Source: Cyathus striatus (taxonomy: Eukaryota; Basidiomycota; Agaricomycetes; Agaricales; Nidulariaceae). Taken from it: a DNA stretch of 64,000 bases. Under the pieces are notes generated by a model. The model was given only the letters and a program-made list of their open reading frames with translations, ran no database searches and had not been told where the DNA came from. Shown here piece after piece: positions 54,495 through 64,000 of the stretch (positions within the stretch are counted from its first letter, which is position 1; each line of letters begins with the position of its first letter). The stretch spans positions 248,001-312,000 of the forward strand of contig JAOVFP010000014.1 of the NCBI GenBank assembly GCA_025738555.1, in the 5' to 3' direction. The position numbers and the translations under genes are program-made.

Positions 54495-54856
54495 TTATAG
54501 TGTACTGCGGTTGTCGAGGCAAGCACTCACTACTGCATCAGAGCCTGCTTCAACCACGCAATGGTATACTGCAAACTTAAAATCATCTGCTCCTGCTGTA
54601 TAGATTGTTATTTCTTTCGTTTCCGACAATATCGCATGCAAACGTACTATCAGACTCAGCCAAAAGTTGTCCAGCGAAAGCACATGAATTAATTGTAGGG
54701 TGTTCAGGTGAGGCCTCGCGCGCGCATCCTGCAGAACGAAGTGTTAACGCATGGAAACCACAGGAGAATGTAAACAGGCTTACCAATATAGTCGCAAGCG
54801 GCGGCGTTGGCAGCTGCAGCGACGCTGAGGAACGCAATGAACTTGAAAGCGTACAT
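54495..54856 (-). CDS. small secreted cysteine-containing protein A
   Basis: Three exons: 54856-54784, 54728-54648 and 54595-54495; 84 aa. Both introns (55 and 52 bp) are GT-AG with phase 1 and close the frame exactly. A signal peptide is clear: MYAFKFIAFLSVAAAANAAA. The mature part of about 64 residues has five cysteines in the order ACDYIGC, SCAFAG, YHC and SACLDN. It is a paralogue of the gene at 55657-56107, with the same start, cysteine order and first-intron position. The pattern loosely recalls the fungal calcium-binding/CBP1-type family, which I offer only as a possibility. Likely secreted; role unknown. Confidence 0.72.
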
Positions 54857-55656
54857 TTTATTATTATCAAAAGGCTTATTCGGGTGGGGCTCTTGCTACT
54901 CAGTGGGCTTTTATAGCATTTGACCCTCAGGGTCTCCGTTGCTGCGACTCAACTAATTACATACTTACATAACGAGCCAGATGGAGAGTCGGTCTCAAGT
55001 CGGCCCCAGTCGGAGGCCTCTGTGTTCGGTGCTTACGTTTTCATTAACCCAATATTGACCAAGTATTGACGTGAACTAGGCTATATTCGGCGCAATTTTT
55101 AAGATATGAATTGAAATCGTACTTAAACTTTGCATGTCATTCAATTCCGATTTCTGTCTCCTCTGTACTCAGAAATGCATATAGATATCAGGACCCAGCA
55201 GCAAGCTAGGTCATTTCATTGGCTGAAATGGATAGATAGTTTGTTTACGGTGCGTAATGCTTACTAACGAGTCCAGCTCACATTTCAGCTAAATTACTCC
55301 CCCAGGATATAATTATATCGTCCGCATACTGAGTAAATGTACACATATTATGTTTGGAAATCGTACAATAAATGTTAATGACGTGTAATTGGAGCGCAAG
55401 TTACTGGTCTGTGCAGCTATGCTGTGTAACCCGAGCATGGTCAGATAACAGAAAGAGGACTGTACTGCTAAATATTCTTCAGCGGCATACATATTTAACG
55501 TCGCTATTCAACGATTTAAATTCTCAAAGGATTTGATGCTTAATCCTCAGATCATCTCTAAACGCAACATCATAGTAATTCATCACACCTTCCAAGTTCA
55601 AGACGTACATAGGTTCTATCTACTACCCCTCCAACATCATGAGTAATATATGTAAC
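54857..55656. other. spacer between the two small secreted protein genes
   Basis: Promoter of gene A and 3' flank of gene B. No other gene seen. Confidence 0.45.
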
Positions 55657-56107
55657 CTACAACTTAGGCTTGAGGCTGACTGCATCCTTGGCAATCCTTT
55701 GGCTACATTTCTACGTTAAAAATGTGGACTATTTTCAAGAGAAGTGCTTACAATGCTAACGCCGAGGATCGTAGCTTCAAGCGAGCATTCGACGATATCA
55801 CTCGCAAGTTCGGTCTGTTCTTCAGCTGAACGCAAACGTCATTGAAGTACCTAACGAGAAACAATTATAAAACATACATGTGAGTGTCGTCTTTCCAGCG
55901 AATTTACCAAGGGCGGCACAGGACTTGACGGTAGAAAGCGTTCCGGAGGCGATGGAGAGACCACATCCTATGTGATTTAGAGTAAATGCATATATGCGAA
56001 TCCATCAAGTGAAACTTGCCAGAAGGGTCGCATGCAGTTGCAGCCAGAGTTGCAGCATTGGCAACAGCGGCGACGCTGAGGAGTGCAAAGAGCTTGAAGG
56101 AGTACAT
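55657..56107 (-). CDS. small secreted cysteine-containing protein B
   Basis: Four exons: 56107-56020, 55967-55878, 55825-55752 and 55710-55657; 101 aa. Intron 1 uses a GC donor (G|GCAAGT at 56019), the consensus GC-AG form. Introns 2 and 3 are GT-AG. Signal peptide: MYSFKLFALLSVAAVANAAT. The mature part contains ACDPSGCGL, KSCAALG, DIVECSLEA and KCSQR, five cysteines in the same order as protein A, and ends KDAVSLKPKL. Without intron 3 the frame would end a few codons later, so the last exon is less certain. The high Ala/Ser/Leu content and cysteine spacing suggest a small helical secreted protein; function unknown. Confidence 0.68.
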
Positions 56108-57983
56108 TGTTGTTCGAATGCGAAGTCGGATAATCTGATAGAGAAATTTGGATGCGATTTCATAGGCTTTATATGTTTCCTATCACGCCAAATCTACACT
56201 GTGGAGCATTATATGAAAGATAAAATGTTTCTATTCCTTTGATATATTCCGGGAAACAGCATCACCTGAATTGTGTGTTCTAGGAAGGTTTTCAGCAGCT
56301 CAGAAGCAGTTCTCAGCGCTATACACGCCTAGGCGAAAACCCAGAAGCAGATCGGAGTGTCCAATCTCCGACCTGATCTTTCATACTGTAGTAGGCCATT
56401 TCGAACCATGTACTTGCCCTTCAATTTTAAATTTATTTTAGAAGAAGGGCTTGCATGCTACGGTAGCTACGGCGTTGGGCTTCATATATCATAACTTTAA
56501 GTAAACTATTATCGAATGAGCTGTATTTTTATTGACCGCTTACCTGAGATGACAATCGAGTGGGTCTTTCATTTTGGTATGACTAAACCAAAATACATGC
56601 CTAAGTGTAACTATAGTATTAATAGCATATAACATGCAATATGTAAGTATTCCTCCGACTATTAGTGTTAACGTTTTAACGGTGGCGTCTGTTTTATTAT
56701 TAGTTGGCTTCTTTTATTACATCATGTAGCAGCTATTATTCCCACCTTCCGGAGTCCATTTGGCGCCTGCTGTTCTTTGGTGTTAGCGTAAGTACTAGGA
56801 TATAGAACTACCGCATAGCCATTTTTGTAGAACCAATCCTGAAGTTAGCTCCCGAGCGTTTTTCCAATCTTTGTACTCCACAACTCCACTACATAATACT
56901 GATATATCATCATGGAAGAGTGGGCACTATTTTCAAGCTAAAACCATTTATTCGAGTCCTAGAATTCATGATTGAAGAATGCTGTCAACGAAGTTCAAGT
57001 CTGTACTTGAGCTTAAAATCTAAGTATACCAATATTTCTGTCAAAGGTACATCTGACACCCACGGGTTTGCAGAAGTCTCAGAAGGACGTAAAGATCGCT
57101 GACAATGGAAATAAGTAGTTGAAAGAATTGAAAGAATATCTATCTTCCAATCGCATAGTAAATGATATAAGTATGCTCAGATTTCAAGGCCTGATGTGCG
57201 AAGTTAAGTACGAGGCTACGCTGCCAGTGCTAGCTTGTGTTTACATTTGCTTCACAAAAGAAAGTTTGATCGAAGGCTGAGTTACAAATAAGTAAAGTAA
57301 GGCCAGCAAGCGGCAGGGCCCACTACCTTCCCCTGTCGCTGATTAATTATTAGCATTACTTAGCATACACCTTGAGCGATGCGTTAACTTAGAACCAGAA
57401 CTTGGTAGAAATATCGTGATCTCTGTCATTTCTAGCGGCGTTCTTGGGAAAATCGAAGATACTCAGTTGAAATTTGACCTATGCCGGATGAGCTTGATAT
57501 GATTGACTAGTTTGCAAAGGACAGTGGTGTGCGGTACCCGATTTTTCAAGGACCGGCAAAGGTTTAAAAAGTCTGACAGTCGGTCATCCTTCAAAGGTTC
57601 AGAAGTAGAATGAGTCGTTATATAGTACAGCGTAGCAGACATGTATATATCTTCTGGTGATCGAGTTTTTGTTTGACGGACTCAAGCCCGAATGGTAAAG
57701 CGGCATACATAGGGCTTAGATTTGAACAAGAACGTAAAAATTACTGGCAAGATAGTTGAGGTAATGGAAAGCACGTTAAAAGTGTAGATGTGAGAAGCAC
57801 ACATATATATTAGTTACAAGACTAAATAATACAAGGGTTTATTTTTATCTATAAGGTTAGAATTTGGCAAGAAGTAGAAACAATATGTTAGTTGTAGATT
57901 TTATCGGGAGAGATTGGGGCGAGATCAAGGAAAGGGGGTTTTTTTTTGAGGAGGTGAACAAGTAGAAATGTAGGACAAGAAAT
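56108..57983. other. long region without a supported gene
   Basis: AT-rich with short open frames only. I found no exon chain, RNA gene or transposon end that I could support. Confidence 0.4.
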
Positions 57984-58340
57984 TTAAAAAGGCGAATTGT
58001 AGTAATTATCAAGTTTCGCTATGTGGTGTGTTAGATTGGAACAATACGAAAAGGAAATAAACAGCATACGCTTCATCGATTTCAGAGCCCTTCCCAGTCT
58101 TTCAACCTTTCTTGTTCCCAGAGGCACTCGCCGTAGGTCTACAGTGGTTTTGGCTTTGAGGGAAGTTGTGGTCGGTGCGCTTTGGAAGGTTGTTAATGAT
58201 TGGAAGCGACGTTTGCGGGGGATAAGAGGTTGTCCTTGGGATAGACTGTTATCGTCAACTTGCATGAATTGGGCCGGGACGGGGATTTCAGGAGGCAGGT
58301 CAGATTTTTCAAACACTTGTAGATTTTCAATGATCAGGTA
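57984..58340 (-). CDS. hypothetical, possibly the last exon of a gene
   Basis: A minus-strand frame, ATG at 58316 but open further upstream. It reads like real coding sequence at first: FEKSDLPPEIPVPAQFMQVD, then PLIPRKRRFQSLTTFQSAP, then VDLRRVPLGTRKVERLGRA. It is Pro/Arg-rich without a known domain. Another open frame of 158 codons lies upstream (58396-58872, minus). I could not join them with confident splice sites. It may be a decayed or partial gene. Confidence 0.3.
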   Translation of the reverse strand, partial: YLIIENLQVFEKSDLPPEIPVPAQFMQVDDNSLSQGQPLIPRKRRFQSLTTFQSAPTTTSLKAKTTVDLRRVPLGTRKVERLGRALKSMKRMLFISFSYCSNLTHHIAKLDNYYNSPF

Positions 58341-59021
58341 AAATATCTATGTCATTTATGAGATGGAATTATAATAAATAGAAAATATATAATATTTATC
58401 TTTCGTAGGAGCGATGGGTTGAGACGATCTGGAATAATCCGTTCGATCGAGACCTGCGTGTAATGAGGAAAGGATGGCGGAAAGCAACGAGCACGGGCCA
58501 AGGATTCGCGTCAGAGAGACTTCTACTCGCAGCATTACAATGACTGCCATGCCAGGAAGGAGGGGGGAGGATCCTGGTGTTCTGAAAACACTGGATCGTC
58601 ATCATTCCCATGAAACAGGGGAGGAGGGAGGACGGACGTGTTTTCGCAGATGTCATGACCTTGGGGCTTGGCGTGGGTGGAGAAACAACTTTGAATAGCA
58701 TTTTGATCGAGGACGAGACGTTAAGCATAGGATTATAGACGCGGGGAGTAGCTAGTAGTGAATTGGCGCTAAGAGATGGAAGCACCGTCAGGGGTGGCAA
58801 CTCAGTAGCAGTATATATTAATATTAAAATGTAAGTTGATGTAAATGCTCGATGTGAAAAGACACGTACCAACGCACAATCTATCCCAACCTCCCAGCAT
58901 TCAAGGCAGCGAAGAGATCGTTAACCCACCATAACTGGCCCAAATCTCAACCCAATTCATCATATGTGTTGGAGCGTTTAGAGTCTGTTACAAGAACCGT
59001 TTAGATGGTACATTTGATTCG

Positions 59022-59460
59022 TCCTTGGAAGATCCATCTCCCTGCTTGGAGTAGGAAGATGGATTGTGAGAGGGGAGCGATGAGGTCATTCATTGTTCCG
59101 AATGGGCTGGTTGAGTATGAGGGTGGGGCGTCGTATGCTGGAGAGTAGGAGGAAGAGGATCCAAAGCCAGATGGGAAGAGTGGGAAATTACCAGCGCTCT
59201 GTCAGAGTCCCTATGCTCACCTGAACAAATAGAACTTTGACATCTGCCTCGATTAACAAATGCAGTGATAGACTCACCAGGATGTTGATGAAAGTAGGAA
59301 GGAGTATCACAAACAACGAACTCATAAACCTAGGGAGACGGACGAGCTTTATGGACGGATTGTCATCTGCCTCGTTTAACAAAGGCGGCGGTAGTACAGA
59401 CTCACCAGGACGTTGAAGATCAATGTCTATAACAAGGAGAGAGACAGAAACAGTCAACGA
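59022..59460 (-). pseudogene. possible gene fragment with repeated intron-like segments
   Basis: The minus strand contains a membrane-like stretch (MSSLFVILLPTFINIL, near 59300) and, further on, a frame with YSPAYDAPPSYSTSPFG and QSIFLLQAGRWIFQGRIK ending at TAA near 59022. Between them two short segments start GTGAGTCT and end GAGGCAG (about 59366-59404 and 59241-59274), like duplicated mini-introns. I could not build one consistent frame, so this is probably a decayed or wrongly split gene. Confidence 0.3.
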
Positions 59461-59769
59461 GCCAGATTGCGAGGCGGAAGTGAAAGAGGCAATGCTGCTG
59501 GTCGATGTGCCCAGCGAAGATATCGAGGATCGTACATGTCCTGGCCAAGCACAGCAAGGATCTTAGAATGAAATAGGAACTAACAAGCACAGCGAGCTAA
59601 CACCCAACGTTCAGCCCAGTACAAATAACGGTAAACTTTTATCCATAGAGAGCAGGTTCTGATCCATAAACCCTACTACCTAAAAAGGTAGTGGGAATAT
59701 GTACAATACAATTTGTCTCGAACCTTTGACATGGACATGTGACCACAATGTTGCATAAACCAAATTGAC

Positions 59770-61421
59770 ATGAACGCCGATTTTCTCAGCTTACCGTATG
59801 ATGTTCACCTTCGCATTTTTGACCACCTTCCCCTCTTAAATGATGTCATGTCAGTTATTAAGGTACACAACGTCGCAATCCCCCACTAACGTTCCTCGTT
59901 AACTTGATATCTCTTTCAAGACATGTCGAAAGATGCATCGTTTGGGGTCTGAACGCGCGGTCTGCATAAGTGCACTCAAGAGGGTTTGTCTACAGGATGG
60001 AATATTTCTTCCTACTTTTCTTGCACTCAGTACTATGAGTGTCCCTGAACTAAAATCTGCGGCGGCGAGACCTTATCGATTCCTCTCTTTCTTGGAAAAC
60101 CATGCTCCAGGGAGTAAAATAGAAGCTGCCACTACTCGAATACTTCGTCTTGGCCCCAGTTTTCATGGAAACAATACTAAAATATTCCTTGTTCCAGGTG
60201 GTCGCTACCTGCTGGTTTTTAGTGGGGTAAAACTTAGCCTTTGGGACATATGCCACGTATCCGACGACTCTCAACCAGTGGCTGCTCGCGATTTCGATAA
60301 TGAACGTTGGTTTCATAAAATTTCCGCAACTGGTGGTGGCCTCGGGCTTCGAATTTTGATGACGCTGTTTCCAGGTGACGATGACGAAAAATTTGTTTAC
60401 TTTCCAAGGCTCATTACAAAGGGCTGAGACTAATGCAAGTAATAGCCATGCTATTAGATTTTCTATATACGATATCTATCCACTATCGCCAATTCCTGAA
60501 TTTACAGAAGTTGCGAACGAAGTTTTTACATTTCAAGAATCGGATTTCCTTGAATATTCTCTGGAGACTACCTTGTGGTTGTGGACCAGAATGAGGAGGC
60601 AACTGTCAGTGTATGGAACTTCGTAGAGGACAAGTCCATAAGTATAAGCTTTGAAGGAAATGTTGATGATATCTATGTGAGCCCATATTTCGACTCATTA
60701 ATGCAATTTTATAATCGATAATTCAGAGCCATTTTTTAAAGAAGATGTCTTGGTTATTATATCTGATGAAGATATTTTCCTCTGGAGTGTACCTGAATTG
60801 CTTCCTGGCCATGACTCAGTGTTGCAGCCTGGTGCATTTCCCCTTATTCCCGATATACATTTTGACATAAAGGATCATCAAATACGATATTCAGATGGCC
60901 TCCCACCAGTCTATATCAGACTGTCCCAGTGGTATCATAGTGCTTCCGATGAAGTAAATTTCGCGTTTGAATGGCTAAGCAGGTCCATAACATGCCGGGG
61001 GCTACACATAGCCGGTACTCGGTATGAGCTAATAAATCTAAAGCAGACATTGAATAGCAATGCTTTTAAAAGTACGGACTCGCTGATTTGCTATCATTAC
61101 TTCATGGAGAAGAGCTACGATCTCGTGGTTTTGGAATATCGTCTATGTGGTTCCAGATTTGTCACTTCAACTCACGAACATCTCGGTAAATTCGATGAAG
61201 AGCAACTTGATTCGCGCAATGGCATTGAAGTCTGGGTCAGTAGAGAAGGCCGTTTAGGGTCAGGTATAGGTTTGGGCTGGTACGATTACAAGATAATGGA
61301 AGGAACCAGTCATTCTGAAGGTGCAAAGTGTTCATCCTTATGCCCTTTCTCAGGCAGGGTCTGCGTCAGCGGTAACTTCGAGGACAAATCGGATATACTA
61401 ATTATGGACTACCTTCAATAA
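59770..61421 (+). CDS. F-box/propeller protein, paralogue 1 (one frame break)
   Basis: Exons: 59770-59862, 59921-60366, 60422-60676 and 60729-61421, about 495 aa. The N-terminal F-box reads FLSLPYDVHLRIFDHLPLLN...VIKTCRKMHRL. A C-terminal beta-propeller-like part follows: IFLVPGGRYLLVFSGVKLSLWDI, FSIYDIYPLSPIPEF, GDYLVVVDQNEEATVSVWNF, VIISDEDIFLWSVPEL and CPFSGRVC near the end. F-box proteins usually deliver substrates to SCF ubiquitin ligases; the substrate is unknown. Within exon 3, between EYSL and GDYLVV (about 60560), the frame shifts. Compared with paralogue 2, about four bases are missing, so this copy is probably inactive or the base call is wrong. Intron 2 starts GTTTCC (60367), the only choice that keeps the frame; the homologous position is used in paralogue 2. 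Confidence 0.7.
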
Positions 61422-62140
61422 TTTCAGTATGTAATGCTGGCTTTGATACTGACTAAAAAAACAATTGAAGATCACGACACTTAAACCGATTTCAACAGAG
61501 TTTGAGTTTCCGGATCACTTTTGTTCAATTAAGTACTATTTCGTTACGAGTGCTCTGAGGTGAGCTGCCCACAACTCGATTATAGTAAGTATTCGCATTG
61601 CCTTCAAGTGTTAGCATGTCACCGGCTAGCTAGTGACTCGGATGGGGCATACTTATACTACGCCCCAGAAGAGAAACGTTGAAGTGAGGCTTTAAAAGGC
61701 CAAGAAAGTCGAAGACTTGATCCTTAGCCCTGCTTCGAGCAATTCATGAACATTGAACTCCAGTAATTTATGACACGGCTCATTCTTGGCAAGAATGAGC
61801 CCTATTGAACTTTGGGTGGCCTTAGGGTTATAGGGCTTGAGCTTAAACTTGTTTGGTATAAATTTATGAGGCCATCTATGTAGTACCAGTAGTTACTAGT
61901 TATTTAAGTTGGACTTTGCCGGCGATAGCCTGGGCCCTTCCGCTATCGGACCAACATCGGACTACTTATAGTACTCGGCAATGCTCAGTACTTACTACTC
62001 AGTACTCCAGCACTGTTTGGATTTATTTAATTCCAATCGTGAAAGCCTTATGTAAAGTCGTTCCACAATGGAAATTCCTGTTTGTGACTTTGTACCCAGT
62101 TTGAACTACTGTTACTTTACACCTCCAACTTCTGCCAGTT
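61422..62140. other. spacer between F-box paralogues
   Basis: 3' flank of paralogue 1 and promoter of paralogue 2. No gene seen. It contains the perfect palindrome at 61777-61801. Confidence 0.45.
61777..61801. terminator. perfect 12-bp inverted repeat with a 1-base centre
   Basis: GGCTCATTCTTG, one G, then CAAGAATGAGCC. In RNA it would have almost no loop; in DNA it is a near-perfect palindrome. It lies 356 bp after the stop of paralogue 1. A role in transcript end formation is only a guess; it could equally be a protein-binding site or a transposon footprint. Confidence 0.3.
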
Positions 62141-63809
62141 ATGACGGATGCAAAATTTCTAGATCTTCCATATGATGTCCATTTACAGATACTCGACCTA
62201 ATTCCAGTTATAAACGATATGTTGTCTGTGCTCAAGGTACGCAGGACCTCAGGCCCATCCAACTAGTCACTTGTGCACCATTTACTGAGATATTTACTGA
62301 GACATGCCGCAAAATGTACGATCTAGAATCCGAACGTTCAGTGTACATAAACATACTGAAAAAAGTTTGCGCACAAGATAGGATCTTCTTTCCCAGTATA
62401 GCACCTGTCAGTACTATGGGTATTTCTGAACTCAAATCTGTTGCCATGAAACCTTATCGATTTCTTTCTGTCTTGGACCAAAATATACCAGGCAGTAAAT
62501 TGAAGGCTGTTACCACTCGAGCACTTAGACTTGGGCTCAATTTTCAGGAGAAGTTCACCACAGGAATTTTCCTTGTCCCTGGCGGTCGCTACCTTTTCGT
62601 GTTTTACAAAGACGAGATTACTCTTTGGGATCTAAATGCTGCATTCGATGGTCCTCAATTAGTGGCCAGCATCACGTTAATATTTTCAGGTTACATCCAT
62701 CGTGTCTCGACCACCAATGATGGTTTGGGGCTGCGGGTTATGCTCACATTGTACAGTGGTACGATTTCTAGTTTTTGTTTATTGCGAACTAAACTGATAC
62801 ACATATCAGGGACATTGCCCAATTTTATATATATGATATCTATCCTCTCGATCCAAGTCCAGTCTTCGAAAAAAATTGCACATTTGAAGTTTGCTTTTCA
62901 AAACAACTACCTCGAATATTCCCTCTGTGGTGACTTTCTTGTGCTTCAAGACACGGCAACTATAAGGGTCTGGGACTTCGTAGAAGATAAATCCACTAGC
63001 ATAACCTGCGCAATCGATCTACACCTTGCTTCTCACGTAAGGCTGCTATCACTTTGCTCATTGATGCAATTTACTCATTCGATTAGTATTCAAAGCCCTT
63101 TATCAAGGACAATGTTTTGGGAACCATATCATCTGATGACATCTACATCTGGAAGCTTCCGGAGTTGATTCCTGGTCGCGACATGCTGCATCAGTCAGAT
63201 GAGGTACTTGACCTTATTCCTGGTTTGCACCTTAATTTACGCGAACGTCGTGGTAACCAAGATAATTCATTGGCGGCACCCAGACTTGTCAGGCCAGCTG
63301 AATGGTATCAGAGCGTCTACGAGGCGCTACCTCTTACATTTGAATACATGTATATCCCAAAAGATCACCGTACGCGCCGCATGTGTCACGGAACACGATA
63401 CGACATCAACATAAAGGAGGCTCCGACGCTCGCAACTTCTGACACTACTCGTATTCCGACAGTTACGGAGCTGCACTACGATTTCTTTGTGAAGATGACA
63501 TTCTACTTCGAGCCATATCAACTGTGCAATTCCAGATTTGTCTCGCTAACGCATCAGCCAAACACTTATTTTCCAAACCGGACGGATGGACGGGAAAGGG
63601 GCGGGCGCATTGGCATTCGTGTGAATAGACCCCTTCTTTCACACTCCAGCTTAGATCCAGGTTGGTATGATTATACGTTACTTGACAGTTTACGCCAGCC
63701 CAACTTCATACCAAGCTCACTTTGTCCTTTCTCTGGTCGAGTTTGTATCAGTGATGCAGACTTCAAGGACAAATGGGATGTATTGATTATGGAGTATCTT
63801 AATGAATAA
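62141..63809 (+). CDS. F-box/propeller protein, paralogue 2 (one frame break)
   Basis: Exons: 62141-62236, 62302-62750, 62810-63036 and 63096-63809, about 495 aa. The same architecture as the gene at 59770: F-box FLDLPYDVHLQILDLIPVIN...VLKTCRKMYDL, propeller-like blocks IFLVPGGRYLFVFYKDEITL, FYIYDIYPLDPSPVF, LEYSLCGDFLVLQDTATIRV and ISSDDIYIWKLPEL, and CPFSGRVC near the end. Intron positions match. In exon 3 the frame changes between FEKNCTFEV and FQNNYLEYS (about 62886-62900), a different place and direction from paralogue 1: one base extra or two missing. The encoded protein is therefore truncated unless that base is a sequence error. The tandem arrangement points to local gene duplication. 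Confidence 0.7.
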
Positions 63810-64000
63810 TGGTGACATCTACATTCTACTTAGCTTCGGTGCGGTGTTACTTAATTGAATGTTAACTTGGCAATATTTTTGACTTCTTCAATCAACTTCA
63901 TCGTTTGCCGTAAAGTTTAAAAGTACGGCTTAGGAATCGGGTTGCGTGTGCGTCTACGCCGATAAGACCAAAAACAGAGCAGTCATATTAATCTTGGATT
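63810..64000. other. 3' flank of the F-box gene at the window end
   Basis: No gene seen in the last 190 bases. Confidence 0.4.

Noticed and set aside
54223..54603. 126-codon + strand frame
   Set aside because: Overlaps the better supported minus-strand secreted protein gene and has no motif.
57640..57720. tRNA-like string near GACTCAAGCCCGAATGG
   Set aside because: No cloverleaf could be drawn around it by eye.

Overview
The window is nuclear DNA of a filamentous basidiomycete, most likely an Agaricomycete. The evidence is dense genes with 45-60 bp GT-AG introns, a CAP59-type GT69 glycosyltransferase, a paired F-box/propeller family, and Ty3/gypsy chromoviruses and Copia elements with 5-bp target duplications.

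Layout. Positions 1-2498 hold no convincing gene. Positions 2499-9340 hold three genes: a 2OG-Fe(II) oxygenase-like protein (+), an SGNH-hydrolase-like membrane protein (-), and a GT69 CAP59/CMT1-family glycosyltransferase (+). The last two are divergent, with only 63 bp between their start codons. The GT69 gene carries an unusual 1.5-kb intron. Positions about 9.8-47.3 kb form a CpG-depleted, AT-rich transposon domain. It begins with a block bounded by inverted repeats (9824-25757) that holds an internal 1.1-kb TIR element, a gag-only Copia element with identical LTRs, and an old solo LTR into which a full-length chromovirus of the same LTR family has inserted. A second chromovirus (27045-34067) follows, carrying fourteen in-frame TGA codons and no TAA or TAG. 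Then come gene debris, a solo LTR, and an alpha-mannosidase remnant split around a 1.2-kb MITE.

Positions 46.3-50.2 kb return to genes: an AIM9-like phosphotransferase (-) and a universal-stress-protein-domain gene (-). Positions 50.9-54.0 kb hold diverged repeated gene fragments. Positions 54.5-56.1 kb hold two paralogous small secreted cysteine-containing proteins (-). Positions 58.0-59.4 kb hold weak coding traces. Positions 59.8-63.8 kb hold two tandem F-box/propeller paralogues, each with one frame break.

Main themes. (1) The transposon domain shows strong C-to-T decay at CpG sites, as expected of cytosine methylation or a RIP-like process, yet it contains a 1,952-bp element with intact gag, identical LTRs and a single CpG. 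(2) Both chromoviruses appear to prime reverse transcription with their own mRNA 5' end, as Tf1 does, and one carries a clear -1 frameshift signal. (3) The SGNH/GT69 pair probably acts together in building or modifying cell-surface polysaccharide (inference). All family names rest on recognised motifs; no database search was possible.
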